A stretch of 64,000 nucleotides of DNA from Burkholderiaceae bacterium. Its GTDB lineage: Bacteria > Pseudomonadota > Gammaproteobacteria > Burkholderiales > Burkholderiaceae_C. The stretch lies in NCBI GenBank assembly GCA_024235995.1, contig JACKLI010000001.1:2294001-2358000 (forward strand), in the 5' to 3' direction. Positions within the stretch are counted from its first letter, which is position 1; each line of letters begins with the position of its first letter. Below, in pieces: positions 1-14,000 of the stretch. A program made the translations under genes and the position numbers. The notes below the pieces were generated by a model. It saw nothing but the letters and a program-made list of their open reading frames with translations, did no database searches and had not been told where the DNA came from.

Positions 1-452
1 CGGGCACCTACATCTGCGAGGTCGAGGTCGACCCGGCCACGGGCGTGGTGCGCGTCGACCGCTTCACCACCGTGGACGACTTCGGCGTCATCATCAACCC
101 GATGATCGTCGAGGGCCAGGTGCACGGCGGCGTGGTGCAGGGCCTGGGCCAGGCGCTGATGGAGCACGGCGTGTACGACCCGGACAGCGGCCAGCTGCTG
201 ACCGGCAGCTACACCGACTACACCATGCCGCGCGCGGCCGACTTCCCCATGTTCAAGCTCGGCCACGTGTGCACGCCCTGCACGCACAACCCCATCGGCA
301 GCAAGGGCTGCGGCGAGGCGGGCGCCATCGGCTCGCCGCCGGCGGTCATCAACGCCGTGCTCGACGCGCTGGCGCCGCTGGGCGTCAAGGAGCTCGACAT
401 GCCCGCCACGCCGCACCGCGTGTGGCAAGCCATCCAATCCGCCAAGGCCTGA
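1..452 (+). CDS. Molybdenum hydroxylase large subunit (CoxL/xanthine dehydrogenase family), 3' part
   Basis: Only the last ~150 codons are in the window; the reading frame is open from position 3. The family binds the molybdopterin cytosine dinucleotide cofactor and hydroxylates or oxidises its substrate (CO, purines, aldehydes, N-heterocycles). Visible are the GCGEAG motif, which carries the conserved active-site glutamate of the family, and the preceding stretch reading GQVHGGVVQGLGQAL typical of the C-terminal molybdenum-binding domain. The gene ends 13 bp before the FAD subunit gene, so the two are cotranscribed. The substrate cannot be told from this fragment: the active-site loop that separates true CO dehydrogenase from other hydroxylases lies upstream of the window. 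Confidence 0.9.
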   Translation, partial: GTYICEVEVDPATGVVRVDRFTTVDDFGVIINPMIVEGQVHGGVVQGLGQALMEHGVYDPDSGQLLTGSYTDYTMPRAADFPMFKLGHVCTPCTHNPIGSKGCGEAGAIGSPPAVINAVLDALAPLGVKELDMPATPHRVWQAIQSAKA

Positions 453-465
453 AAGGAGCTCCCTC

Positions 466-1257
466 ATGTACGCATTCACCTATGAGCGCCCCGCCACCGC
501 CGCCGACGCGGCCCGGCTGGCCCAGGCCGGCGGCAAGCTGCTGGCCGGCGGCCAGACCCTGCTGGCCTCGATGAAGCTGCGCCTGGCGGCGCCCGAGCAG
601 CTGGTCGACCTGGGCGCCGTCGCCGAGCTGAAGGGCATCCGCCGCGAGGCCGGCACGCTCACCATCGGCGCCATGACGCGCCACTGCGACGTGGCCGAAA
701 GCGCCGAGGTGCGCGCCGACATCCCGGCGCTGGCCGAGCTGGCCAGCCACATCGGCGACAAGCAGGTGCGCGCCATGGGCACCCTCGGCGGCTCGGTGGC
801 CAACAACGACCCCGCGGCCGACTACCCGGCCGCGCTGATGGCGCTGGGCGCCACGGTGCACACCAGCAAGCGGCAGATCAAGGCCGACGACTTCTTCCAG
901 GGCCTGTTCGCCACCGCGCTGGACGAGGGCGAGCTGATCACCGCCATCGGCTTTCCCATTCCCAAGCGCGCGGCCTACGTCAAGTTTGCGCAGCCGGCCT
1001 CGCGCTTCGCGCTGATCGGCGTGTTCGTGGCGCAGGGCGACGCCGGCGTGCGCGTGGCCGTCACCGGCGGCGGCAACGGCGTGTTTCGCCACGCCGGCAT
1101 GGAGGCGGCGCTCAGCAAGCAGTTCAGCCCCGACGCGGTGGCGGGCGTCAAGACCGACGAAGCCGAGATGTCCAGCGACCTGCACGGCTCGGCCGCCTAC
1201 CGCGCCCACTTGGTCGGCGTGATGACCCAGCGCGCCGTGGCCCAGGCCCTGGCCTGA
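466..1257 (+). CDS. coxM: FAD-binding subunit of molybdenum hydroxylase (CoxM-like)
   Basis: This 263-residue protein fits the medium, FAD-carrying subunit that passes electrons from the 2Fe-2S subunit to the acceptor. The two FAD pyrophosphate-binding motifs are clear: AGGQTLLAS near residues 27-35 and TLGGSVANNDPAADYPA near 106-122. The C-terminal third has the CO-dehydrogenase flavoprotein C-terminal domain pattern (VAVTGGGNGVFRHAGMEAAL). A GGAG ribosome site precedes the ATG. It follows the large subunit gene directly. No small 2Fe-2S subunit gene follows, so it must be upstream of the window. Confidence 0.93.
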   Translation: MYAFTYERPATAADAARLAQAGGKLLAGGQTLLASMKLRLAAPEQLVDLGAVAELKGIRREAGTLTIGAMTRHCDVAESAEVRADIPALAELASHIGDKQVRAMGTLGGSVANNDPAADYPAALMALGATVHTSKRQIKADDFFQGLFATALDEGELITAIGFPIPKRAAYVKFAQPASRFALIGVFVAQGDAGVRVAVTGGGNGVFRHAGMEAALSKQFSPDAVAGVKTDEAEMSSDLHGSAAYRAHLVGVMTQRAVAQALA

Positions 1258-1279
1258 CCCGGCTCCCTCGAGACTTTCT

Positions 1280-1313
1280 CCCTCTCCCTCTGGGAGAGGG
1301 CAGGGGTGAGGGC
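1280..1313. repeat. C/G-rich hairpin repeat, copy 1
   Basis: Intergenic stretch with the arms CCTCTCCC and GGGAGAGG followed by CAGGGGTGAGGGC. The same sequence type occurs twice inside hrpA (12842-12874 reversed, 12893-12928 forward), so this is a dispersed repeat. Here it sits behind coxM and could also act as a transcription-attenuating hairpin, though no T-run follows. Confidence 0.7.
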
Positions 1314-1340
1314 AGGGCGCTTCAAAATCACAAGGGTTTT

Positions 1341-1391
1341 CAAGCTCTGGTCCGCATCCAATATGCGCAACCAGCTATTCTTTCGATAGTA
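1341..1391 (+). repeat. Dispersed ~50-bp repeat with GCAGCTATC-type core, copy 1
   Basis: The segment reads CAAGCTCTGG, then TCCGCATCCAATATGCGCAA, then CCAGCTATTC and ends in GATAGTAT. Related copies are at 14361-14410, 22811-22863, 23313-23368, 25702-25760 and (reversed) 29431-29496. This copy lies in the untranslated gap before the MoxR gene and ends about 18 bp upstream of its ATG. Confidence 0.7.
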
Positions 1392-1408
1392 TTTTCACAA
1401 CACCCGAC

Positions 1409-2341
<933 letters not shown>

Positions 2342-2344
2342 GCC

Positions 2345-3580
2345 GTGAACACGGCCACGCACTCCCGCCCGGTCTCGCAACTGGGCGACGCCCGCAGCGG
2401 TAAGCTGGCGGGCAACCTGAGCGCCTTCGGCCGCACGCTGCGGCGCGCCGGCGTGCGGGTGGACGCCTCGCGCATCGCGCTGGCGCAGCAGGCGGTGCAG
2501 TGGGTGGGCGTGGCGCGCAAGCACGACCTGGGCGCCGCGCTGGAGGCCGTGCTGGTCAGCCGCGAGCAGGACCGCGCGGTGTTCCGCGAGCTGTTCGACG
2601 CCTTTTTTCGCGACCCCGACCTGGCCAAGAAGCTGCTGGCGCAGATGCTGCCCACCGCCGAGGGCCGCGCCGCGCCGCCGCGCCAGCGCCCGCGGGCGCG
2701 CGAGGCACTGGCCCCGCCCAAGGCCGCGCGGCCGGGCGAGCCGCCCAGGCCCGACCAGGAGGTGGACCTGGACGCGGCGATGACGGCCAGCGAGCTGGCG
2801 CGCCTGAAGACCGCCGACTTCAACCAGCTGACGGCCAGCGAATACGGCCTGGTCGAGCGCCTGGTGCGCGACACGCCGCTGCCGCTGCCCACCGTGGCCG
2901 GGCGCCGCACGCGAGCCGGCAGCCGCGGCGCGCGCGTGCACTGGGGGCGCACGCTGCGCCAGGCGGCGCAGACCGGCGGCGACGTGATGGCCATCACGCG
3001 CCTGCAGCGCCGCCGCCAGCCGCTGCCGCTGCTGGTGCTGATGGACGTGTCGGGTTCGATGGAGCGCTACACCCGGCTGCTGCTGGCCTTCCTGCACGCG
3101 GCCACCGCGCGCGCGCTGGTGGCCGGCCAGCGCCAGAGCATCCGCCCCGACGTGTTTGCCTTCGGCACCCGCCTGACCGACCTGAGCGCCAGCTTTCGCC
3201 AGGCCGACACCGACGCCATGCTGCTCGAGGCCGGCGCCCGCATCGAGGACTTTGCCGGCGGCACGCGCCTGGGTGAATCGCTGGCCAGCCTGCACCGGCA
3301 GCACGCGCGCCGGCTGGTGGGCCGCCGCACCCTGGTGCTGGTCGTCAGCGACGGGCTGGACACCGGCGAGCCCGAGCTGCTGGCACGGGAGCTGGCCTGG
3401 CTCAAACGCCACACGCGCCGCATCCTGTGGCTCAACCCGCTGCTGCGCTTCGACGGCTACCAGCCGCTGGCGCGCGGCGCCGCGGTGCTGCACAAGGCCT
3501 GCGATGGAACCCTGGCGGTGCACAACGTGACCAAGCTGAACGAGCTGGCCAGCGCGATCGCCGCACTGATGAAACAATAA
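2345..3580 (+). CDS. coxE: VWA-domain protein (CoxE-like)
   Basis: A 411-residue protein with a C-terminal von Willebrand A domain. The metal-binding MIDAS motif DVSGSM lies near residues 233-238, and the later LVVSDGLDTGEPELL segment supplies the third MIDAS acidic position. Residues 1-200 form the DUF-type helical region usual for CoxE. The start used is GTG at 2345 (3 bp after the MoxR stop; no competing in-frame ATG nearby). It is the partner of the upstream MoxR ATPase in maturation of the molybdenum enzyme. It is followed by coxG after 20 bp. Confidence 0.9.
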   Translation: MNTATHSRPVSQLGDARSGKLAGNLSAFGRTLRRAGVRVDASRIALAQQAVQWVGVARKHDLGAALEAVLVSREQDRAVFRELFDAFFRDPDLAKKLLAQMLPTAEGRAAPPRQRPRAREALAPPKAARPGEPPRPDQEVDLDAAMTASELARLKTADFNQLTASEYGLVERLVRDTPLPLPTVAGRRTRAGSRGARVHWGRTLRQAAQTGGDVMAITRLQRRRQPLPLLVLMDVSGSMERYTRLLLAFLHAATARALVAGQRQSIRPDVFAFGTRLTDLSASFRQADTDAMLLEAGARIEDFAGGTRLGESLASLHRQHARRLVGRRTLVLVVSDGLDTGEPELLARELAWLKRHTRRILWLNPLLRFDGYQPLARGAAVLHKACDGTLAVHNVTKLNELASAIAALMKQ

Positions 3581-3600
3581 AACTTGAGAGGAATTTCAAC

Positions 3601-4182
3601 ATGGACATGCAAGGCTCGCGGCAACTGGCCGTCACGCAACAACAGGCCTGGGACGCGCTGAACGACCCCGAGGTGCTCAAGCTCTGCATCCCGGGCTGCG
3701 ACAGCATCGAGCCCACGGGCGACAACGCCTACGCGCTGGTCAACGCGATCAAGGTCGGTCCGGTGGCGGCCAAGTTCAAGGGCGCGATCCAGTTGGCCGA
3801 CATCCAGGCGCCCGGCAGCTACACCATCAACTTCGAGGGCAACGGCGGTGTGGCCGGCTTCGGCAAGGGCTCTGCCAAGGTGGTGCTCACGCCCAACGAT
3901 CAGGGCTGCGAGCTGGGCTACACCGTCAACGCCACGGTGGGCGGCAAGATTGCCCAGGTGGGCCAGCGCCTGATCGACGGCGTGGCCAAATCGATGGCCG
4001 AGAGCTTCTTCAAGCGCTTCGACGAGGAAATGCAGCACCGGCACCCGGCGCCCGAGGCAACGGCCGGTGCGGACGAGGCGCTGCCGGCCAAGGTGCCGGG
4101 CGGCGAGGCGGGCGTGCCCGCCTGGGTGTGGGTGGTGGTGGCGATCGTGGTCGTTGTCGCTGTCGGTTGGGCCCTGAAGTAG
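3601..4182 (+). CDS. coxG: CoxG-like SRPBCC protein with C-terminal membrane anchor
   Basis: The protein has 193 residues starting at the ATG at 3601, which follows the ribosome site GAGAGGAA. Residues 1-150 form the START-like SRPBCC fold of the CoxG family (AWDALNDPEVLKLCIPGCDS near the N-terminus). Residues ~170-193 are one hydrophobic helix, so the protein is probably tail-anchored. In characterised cox clusters CoxG helps anchor or recruit the oxidase to the cytoplasmic membrane. The gene lies between coxE and xdhC in the same orientation and with short gaps. A longer in-frame opening upstream of 3601 overlaps coxE and is not used. Confidence 0.88.
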   Translation: MDMQGSRQLAVTQQQAWDALNDPEVLKLCIPGCDSIEPTGDNAYALVNAIKVGPVAAKFKGAIQLADIQAPGSYTINFEGNGGVAGFGKGSAKVVLTPNDQGCELGYTVNATVGGKIAQVGQRLIDGVAKSMAESFFKRFDEEMQHRHPAPEATAGADEALPAKVPGGEAGVPAWVWVVVAIVVVVAVGWALK

Positions 4183-4201
4183 GGCCGAAAGGAGCGGTTG
4201 C

Positions 4202-5254
4202 ATGGAAAACCTTGACGTCACGGTACTGCGCGCGCTGCGCGAATGGCGCCAGGACGGCAAGCGGGCCGTGCTGGCCACCGTGGTGCGCACCTGGGGTTCG
4301 TCGCCGCGGCCGGTGGGCTGCATCATGGCGCTGCGCGAGGATGGCGCGGTGATGGGCTCGGTGTCGGGCGGCTGCATCGAGTACGACCTGATCGACCGCT
4401 ACACCAAGGCCGACGCGGCCGACGCGCTGCCGCGCGAGGGCCCGCCCCGGTTCGTCAAGTACGGCGTCACGGCCGACGAGGCGCACCGCTTCGGCCTGCC
4501 CTGCGGGGGCACGCTGGAGGTGATGCTGGAGTTCGACCCCGACGCCGCGCGCGTGGCCGAGCTGCTGCAGGCGCTGGACGCCGGCCGGCTGATGCACCGC
4601 CGCGTGCGCCTGGCCGACGGGCAGGTCACGCTGGAGGCCACCGACCGTCCGGCCGAGCTGATCCTGAACGCCAGCGAGCTGGTCAACACCTTCGGCCCCG
4701 GCTACCGCATGCTGATCATCGGCGCCGGCCAGATGAGCGAATACCTGGCCACGATGGCGCTGTTCTGCGGCTTCTCGGTGACCGTGTGCGACCCGCGCGA
4801 GGAGTTTGCCGGCAGCTGGAGCGTGCCCGGCGCGCGCCTGGTCGGCACCATGCCCGACGACACCGTCGCCGAGATGGCGCTTGACGGGCGCAGCTGCGTC
4901 ATCGCCCTCACGCACGACCCCAAGCTGGACGACCTGGCCCTGCTGCAGGCGCTGGAGACGCCGGCGTTCTACATCGGCGCCATCGGCAGCCGGCGCAACA
5001 GCCTGCTGCGCCACCAGCGCATGATCGAGCACCTGGACCAGACCGAGGAGAGCCTGAAGGGCCTGCGCGGCCCCATCGGCATCTACATCGGCAGCAAGAC
5101 CCCGCCCGAGATCGCCGTCAGCGTGATGGCCGAGGTGCTGGCGGTGAAGAACGGCGTGCCGCTGCCGCGCGACATGGACGTGGCGCACGTCAAGGACATG
5201 CAGGACATCACGCCCAACGACGCCGGGCAGGTCTGCTTCGTGCCACAAACATGA
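4202..5254 (+). CDS. XdhC/CoxF-family molybdenum cofactor chaperone
   Basis: This 350-residue protein has the two domains of the XdhC family: an N-terminal XdhC_CoxI domain (VLATVVRTWGSSPRPVGCIM, then GSVSGGCIEYDL) and a C-terminal Rossmann domain (MLIIGAGQMSEYLA near residue 169, then IGSRRN near 262). Family members bind the molybdenum cofactor, protect it during sulfuration and hand it to the apo-hydroxylase. Its stop codon overlaps the start of the MobA-like gene (ATGA), so translation of the two is coupled. Confidence 0.9.
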   Translation: MENLDVTVLRALREWRQDGKRAVLATVVRTWGSSPRPVGCIMALREDGAVMGSVSGGCIEYDLIDRYTKADAADALPREGPPRFVKYGVTADEAHRFGLPCGGTLEVMLEFDPDAARVAELLQALDAGRLMHRRVRLADGQVTLEATDRPAELILNASELVNTFGPGYRMLIIGAGQMSEYLATMALFCGFSVTVCDPREEFAGSWSVPGARLVGTMPDDTVAEMALDGRSCVIALTHDPKLDDLALLQALETPAFYIGAIGSRRNSLLRHQRMIEHLDQTEESLKGLRGPIGIYIGSKTPPEIAVSVMAEVLAVKNGVPLPRDMDVAHVKDMQDITPNDAGQVCFVPQT

Positions 5255-5933
5255 ACGTCGGCGCGGTCGTCATGGCGGCCGGCGCGGGGCGGCGCATGGG
5301 CTGCCGGCCCAAGAGCCTGCTGACACGCGATGGCGAGCCCTTGCTGCTGCGCCAGATCCGCCTGCTGCGGCAGTGCGGCGCGGACGCCATCGTGGTCGTG
5401 CTCGGGCACCACGCCGAACGCCTGCAGGCGGTGCTGGCGGCGGCGCGGGCAGCGGGCGTGGCCGGCGGCGCCTCGCTGGCCTGGGTGCGCAACCCGGCGC
5501 CCGACGACGGCCCGGGCTCGTCCTTGCGCTGCGGCTTGGCGGCCCTGCCGGACGAACTGGACACGGTGCTGGTCGTGCTCGGCGACCAGCCGTTGCTGGA
5601 GGCCGGGGACGTGCAGGCCGTGGTGCAGGCCTGGCGCGCGCGCGCGCCGGGCATCGAGCTGGTGGTGCCCAGCCACGGCGGCCAGCCCGGGCATCCGATC
5701 GCCTTCGGACCCCGGCTGCGCGCGGCCGTCATGCAGGGGCAAGGCGGCGCCGGCGTGCGCGAGTGGCGCCGCGCCCACCGCGGGCAGGTGCAGGAGCTGG
5801 CAATGGCGCATGCGCGCCACGTGGCCGACATCGACACGCCCGAGGACCTGCAGGCGCTGGCGCGCACGCAGGGCATTCGCCTGGCGTGGCCGCAGGAAGA
5901 GGGCGGCGCCGCCAGCCTGCCGGGCGGTCGCGC

Positions 5934-5949
<16 letters not shown>
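5251..5949 (+). CDS. MobA-like nucleotidyltransferase (MocA/CoxI type)
   Basis: The protein has 232 residues and an NTP-transferase fold: the N-terminal AAGAGRRMGCRPKSLL signature that binds the nucleotide, then PDDGPGSSLRCGLAAL and VLGDQPLLEAGD with the metal-binding aspartate. Family members such as MocA attach CMP (or GMP) to molybdopterin, producing the dinucleotide cofactor that the large subunit needs. It is the last gene of the cox cluster and overlaps xdhC by 4 bp. Its 3' end overlaps the 3' end of livF (minus strand) by 16 bp, so the two operons converge tail to tail. Confidence 0.9.
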
Positions 5950-6643
<694 letters not shown>

Positions 6644-6647
<4 letters not shown>

Positions 6648-7413
6648 TCTTCTCCCAGGTAGGCCTTGATGACGCGCGGGTCGTTGCGGATCGCCTCCGG
6701 CACGTCGAGCGCGATGCGGCGGCCGTGCTCCATCACCAGGATGCGCTCGGACACGCCCATCACCAGGCTCATGTCGTGCTCGATCAGCAGCACCGCGATG
6801 TCGTGCTGCGCGCGCAGCCGCTGGATCAGGCCCTGCAGGTCCTTCTTCTCCTGCGGGTTCAGGCCGGCGGCGGGCTCGTCGAGCATCAGCAGGCGCGGCT
6901 CGGTCACCATGCAGCGGGCGATCTCCAGGCGCCGCTGGTGGCCGTAGGCCAGGTTGCCGGCCGGCCGGTTGGCGAACTCGCGCAGCTCCATGTAGTCCAG
7001 CCAGTGCAGCGCCCGCTCGAGCGCCTTTTGCTCGCTGTCGCGGTAGGCGCGCGTGCGCAGCAGGCCGGCGGGCAGCGAGGTCTTGAGGTGCCGGTGCTGC
7101 GCCACCAGCAGGTTCTCCAGCGCCGTCATGCCCTTGAACAGGCGCACGTTCTGGAAGGTGCGCACCACGCCGTGGCGCGCCACCGTGTGGCTGCCCAGCC
7201 CGGCGATCTCGCGCCCGCGCAGGCGGATGCGGCCGGTGGTGGGCTTGTAGAAGCCGCCGATGCAGTTGAACACCGTCGTCTTGCCGGCGCCGTTGGGGCC
7301 GATGATGGCGAAGATCTCGTGCTCGCGCACGGCGAAGCCGATGTCGTCGACCGCCAGCAGGCCGCCAAAGCGCATGCTCAGGCCCTGCACCTCGAGAAAC
7401 TGCGCGTCGGCCA

Positions 7414-7414
<1 letters not shown>
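6644..7414 (-). CDS. livG: Branched-chain amino-acid type ABC transporter ATP-binding protein LivG
   Basis: The 256-residue protein has Walker A GPNGAGKTT near residues 39-47, a Q-loop at RTFQNVRLF, and Walker B LLMLDEPAAGLNPQE followed by the LivG-type LLIEHDMSLVMGVSERI switch region. The signature motif is degenerate (AYGHQRRLEIAR in place of LSGGQ), which is usual for LivG. The ATG at 7414 overlaps the livM stop (TGATG), so the two are translationally coupled. It forms the ATPase pair with LivF. Confidence 0.93.
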
Positions 7415-9602
<2,188 letters not shown>

Positions 9603-9646
9603 GCGAAGTCTCCGTTGGGTCGCATCCGCGCGCGGCGCAGCAGACG

Positions 9647-9691
9647 ACGCCCCGGGTCTGCCCCCTGTGGGTCGGGGAGTTGCCGGGGCGT
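9647..9691. promoter_or_regulatory. Hairpin between livK and livH
   Basis: Inverted arms ACGCCCCGG (9647-9655) and CCGGGGCGT (9683-9691) enclose a 27-base loop in the 101-bp gap between livK and livH. On the transcribed (minus) strand no T-run follows, so this is unlikely to be a full terminator. Such hairpins often stabilise the binding-protein transcript or reduce read-through into permease genes. Confidence 0.5.
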
Positions 9692-9703
9692 TTTAGGGCG
9701 TGT

Positions 9704-10822
9704 TTACTTGACGAGCGACTTGCTGCCGTCCTTGTGCCATTCGAAGACCTGGAACTCGAAGGACTTCAGGTCGCCCTTGGCGTCCCAGGACACCGGGCCG
9801 ATCGGGGTCTCGAAGCTGGTCTTGTGCATGTAATCGGCCACCTTCTTGGGGTCGTCGCCCACGGCCTTGATGCTGTCCAGGATCACCTGAGTGGCCGCGT
9901 AGGAGGTCAGCTGGAAGGCGCCCGAGGGGTCGCGCTTCTTGTCCTTGAAGGCCTTGACGATGGCGGCGTTCTTGGGGTTGGCCGAGAAGTCGGCCGGCAG
10001 CGTCAGCAGCATGCCTTCGACGGCCGGGCCGGCAATGGCGTTGATCTCGGGGTTGCCCACGCCCTCGGGGCCCATCATCTTGACCTTCAGGCCCTGCTCG
10101 CCGGCCTGGCGCAGCAGCAGGCCCATCTCGGGGTGGTAGCCGCCGTAGTAGACGAAGTCGACGCCCGCGCTCTTGAGCTTGGTGATGACGGCCGAGTAGT
10201 CGCTGTCGCCGGCGTTGATGCCCTCGAACAGCACCACGTTGATGCCGGCCTTCTTCAGGTCGTCGCGCACGTTGGCGGCAATGCCCTGGCCGTACGACTG
10301 CTTGTCGTGCAGCACGGCGACCTTCTTGGGCTTGATCTTCTGGGCGATGAACTTGGCGGCCGCGGGGCCCTGCTGGTCGTCGCGCCCGATGGTGCGGAAG
10401 AGGTAGTGGAAGTTCTTGCCGTCGGTCAGCGCGGGGGAGGTGGCCGACGGGGTGACGACGACCACGCCCTCGTTGTTGTAGATCGGCGCGGCGGCGATCG
10501 AGGCGCCCGAGCAGACCGGGCCGACCACGTAGTGGATCTTGTCGTTGACCACGCGGTTGGCCGCCACTGGGCCCTGCTTGGGCTCGCAGGCGTCGTCCAC
10601 CACCACGGTCTCGATCTTCTTGCCGTTCACGCCGCCGGCGGCGTTGAACATCTCGACGGCGGTCGACACGCCTTCCTTGACCATGTCGCCGTACTGGGTC
10701 ACCGGGCCGGTGGCCGGGCCCACGATGGCGATCTTGATCTGCGCCTGGGCGCTCGAGAATGCGAACAGGCCTGCCATGCCCAGCGCGGCGGCAACGCTCT
10801 TCATGCGAAAGGAAGTGCTCAT
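9704..10822 (-). CDS. livK: Periplasmic branched-chain amino-acid type binding protein LivK
   Basis: The start chosen is ATG at 10822, preceded by GGAGAG at a good distance; it gives 372 residues. A signal peptide spans roughly residues 7-28 with cleavage after AQA. The mature part has the type I periplasmic-binding fold (IKIAIVGPATGPVTQYGDM, later GPVCSGASIAAAPIYNNEGV). It captures substrate and delivers it to LivHM. It is the first gene of the liv operon and divergent from hrpA across a 219-bp gap that should hold both promoters. Confidence 0.92.
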   Translation of the reverse strand: MSTSFRMKSVAAALGMAGLFAFSSAQAQIKIAIVGPATGPVTQYGDMVKEGVSTAVEMFNAAGGVNGKKIETVVVDDACEPKQGPVAANRVVNDKIHYVVGPVCSGASIAAAPIYNNEGVVVVTPSATSPALTDGKNFHYLFRTIGRDDQQGPAAAKFIAQKIKPKKVAVLHDKQSYGQGIAANVRDDLKKAGINVVLFEGINAGDSDYSAVITKLKSAGVDFVYYGGYHPEMGLLLRQAGEQGLKVKMMGPEGVGNPEINAIAGPAVEGMLLTLPADFSANPKNAAIVKAFKDKKRDPSGAFQLTSYAATQVILDSIKAVGDDPKKVADYMHKTSFETPIGPVSWDAKGDLKSFEFQVFEWHKDGSKSLVK

Positions 10823-11041
10823 GGAATCTCTCTCCAACGTGACCAATGAATCATCGGGCGCGTGCCGGATACCGGCGCGCTTTCCCGTCTGGTTAAGAGA
10901 GGCGAGTCTACTGCTTTCGCTTCTTTACACAGATCAAGCCAACCGCAATGGGAGCAGGTGAATACGGGCGTCCGTGGGGTGCTTCGGGGCGCGCCGCGCC
11001 CGCCGTGGCACCGCCGCGCCTTGCGGATAATCGGGGCCCTC

Positions 11042-14000
11042 ATGCCCGTGCCGCTGCCTGCCACCTCCGCCCTCCCGATCGCGTTTCCCGACAGCCTGCC
11101 GGTTTCTGCACGCCGCGCGGAGATTGAAGAGGCACTGCGCGCGCACCAGGTCATCATCGTCTGCGGCGAAACCGGCTCGGGCAAGACCACCCAGCTGCCC
11201 AAGATCGCGCTGGCCATGGGCCGGGGGCGCCTCAACGCCCGGCCGGGCGAGCGCGGCCGCCTGATCGGCCACACGCAGCCGCGGCGCATCGCCGCCAGCA
11301 GCGTGGCCAAGCGCATCGCGCAGGAGCTGAACACGCCGCTGGGCGAGGTGGTGGGCTACAAGGTGCGCTTCCAGGACCGCCTCTCGCCCGGCGCCTCGGT
11401 CAAGCTGATGACCGACGGCATCCTGCTGGCCGAGACGCAGACCGACCCGCTGCTGCAGGCCTACGACACGCTGATCATCGACGAGGTGCACGAGCGCAGC
11501 CTGAACATCGACTTCCTGCTGGGCTACCTCAGGCAGCTGCTGCCGCGCCGGCCCGACCTGAAGGTCATCGTCACCTCGGCCACCATCGACGCCGAGCGCT
11601 TTGCCAAACACTTTGCCGATGCCAAGGGGAAAGACGCCCCCGTGCTGATGGTGTCGGGCCGCACCTACCCGGTGGAGCAGCGCTGGCGCCCGTTCGAGGA
11701 AAGCCGCGACCACGGCCTGAACGAGGCCATTGCCGACGGCGTGGACGAGCTGTGGGCCGGCGCCGCCGGCGGCGACATCCTGGTGTTTTTGCCCGGCGAG
11801 CGCGAGATCCGCGAGGCGGCCGACCATCTGCGCAAGCACCTGGCCGCGCACCCGGTGCTGCGCAGTGCCGAGGTGCTGCCGCTGTTCGCCCGCCTGTCGC
11901 AGGCCGAGCAGGACCGCGTGTTCGACGCGCACCACGGCCGGCGCATCGTGCTGGCCACCAACGTGGCCGAGACCTCGCTCACGGTTCCAGGGATCAAATA
12001 CGTCATCGACGCCGGCACGGCGCGCGTCAAGCGCTACAGTTATCGCAGCAAGGTCGAGCAGCTGCTGATCGAGCCGGTGAGCCAGGCGGCGGCCAACCAG
12101 CGCGCCGGCCGCTGCGGACGCGTGGCCGAGGGCATCTGCATCCGCCTGTACGACGAGAAGGACTTTGCCGGCCGCCCGCGCTTCACCGACCCGGAAATCC
12201 TGCGCTCCTCGCTGGCCGGCGTGATCCTGCGCATGAAGAGCCTGCGGCTGATGGCCGACGGCGCGCGGGTGGAGGACTTTCCCTTCCTGGAGCCGCCCTC
12301 GGGCCGCGCCATCGCCGACGGCTACCAGCTGCTGGGCGAGCTGGGCGCGGTCGACGACGCGGGCGAGCTGACGCCCCTGGGCCGCGAGCTGGCGCGCCTG
12401 CCGCTGGACCCGCGCGTGGGCCGCATGATCCTGGCCGGGCGCGAGCGCTCCTGCCTGCGCGAGGTGCTGGTGATCGCCAGCGCGCTCAGCGTGCAGGACG
12501 TGCGCGACCGCCCGCTGGAGCAGCAGGCCCAGGCCGACCAGCAGCACGCCAAGTTCGACGACGAGAAGAGCGAGTTCAGCGGGTACATCAAGCTGTGGCA
12601 GTGGCTGCAGGATGCGCGCGGAGGAAATGGCCCCCACGCTCCGCGCTCCGCGTCTGCGCTGCCCCCCGAGGGGGCTGCGGCCGCCTTGGGGCGGCCCGGC
12701 GGCGGCCGGGCGCCTCAAACGCGGCGTGAGATGGTGGAGCAGGGCAGTGCGCCGACCCGCAAACCCGCCAACGTGGCTGCCTTGCCAGTGGCGCAGCGGG
12801 TGGAGATGGCGCTGGCTGCCGCCCGTGCCGCCTTGGGGCAGCCCTCACCCCAGCCCTCTCCCAGAGGAAGAGGGAGCAAGACCGCCGCGCAACTCCCTCC
12901 CCCTCTGGGGGAGGGCAGGGGTGGGGGCAGCCCCACCCACAAAATCAGCAACCGCCAGTACGAGCAGCTGCTGCGCCAGAACTTCATCAGCGTGCGCCGC
13001 GTGCGCGAATGGCGCGACATCCACACGCAGCTGCACACCGTGGTGGCCGAGCACCAGTGGCAGGAGAACACGCAGCCGGCCGGCTACGAGGCCCTGCACA
13101 AGGCGCTGCTGACCGGCCTGCTGGGCAACGTCGGCTGCAGGATCGAGGCCGAGGGCAAGGCCGGCGCGGCGGCGGGCGAATACCTGGGGCCGCGCGGCAT
13201 CAAGTTTCATCGCCACCCGGGCGCGCATTTATCCAAGCGGCCGGGCCGCTGGGTGGTGTGCGCCGAGCTGGTGGAGACCACGCGCCTGTACGGCCGCGGC
13301 ATGGCCCACATCGAGCCGCAGTGGCTGGAGGAGGTGGCGGGCCATTTGCTGAAACGGCAGGTGCTCGATGCGCACTGGGAGAAGAAGGCCGGCGAGGCCA
13401 TCGCCTTCGAGCGCGGCACGCTGTACGGCCTGCCGGTCTACAGCGGCCGGCGCGTGCGCTACGGCCAGGTCGACCCGGCCGGCGCGCGCGAGCTGCTGAT
13501 CCGCGAGGCGCTGGTGGGCGGCCAGTGGCCCGAGGAGTGGGCGCGCACGCTGCCCTTTCTGCCCGCCAACCGCAAGCTGGTGGCGCAGATCGAGACGCTG
13601 GAGCACAAGTCGCGCCGGCAGGACGTGCTGGTGGACGACGAGCTGATCTACGCCTTCTACGACCAGCACCTGCCCGCCGACGTGGTGGACGGGCGCACGC
13701 TGCAGGCCTGGTGGCGCCAGGCCCAGCGCGCCACGCCCGACGTGCTGCTGCTCACGCGCGAGGAGCTGATGCGCCACGAGGCGGCGGGCATCACCACCGC
13801 CGCCTTTCCGAAGATGCTGCGCCTGGGCGGGGTGGACTGCGCGGCCAGCTACCTGCACGCGCCGGGCGACGCGCAGGATGGCCTGACGGTGACGGTGCCG
13901 CTGTTCGTGCTCAACCAGGTGTCGCCCGAGCGCGCCGAGTGGCTGGTGCCGGGCATGCTGAAGGAGAAGATCCAGGCCCTGCTCAAGAGCCTGCCGCAAA

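Noticed and set aside
9647..9691. Rho-independent terminator of livK
   Set aside because: The T-run lies on the wrong side for the minus-strand transcript; kept only as a hairpin.
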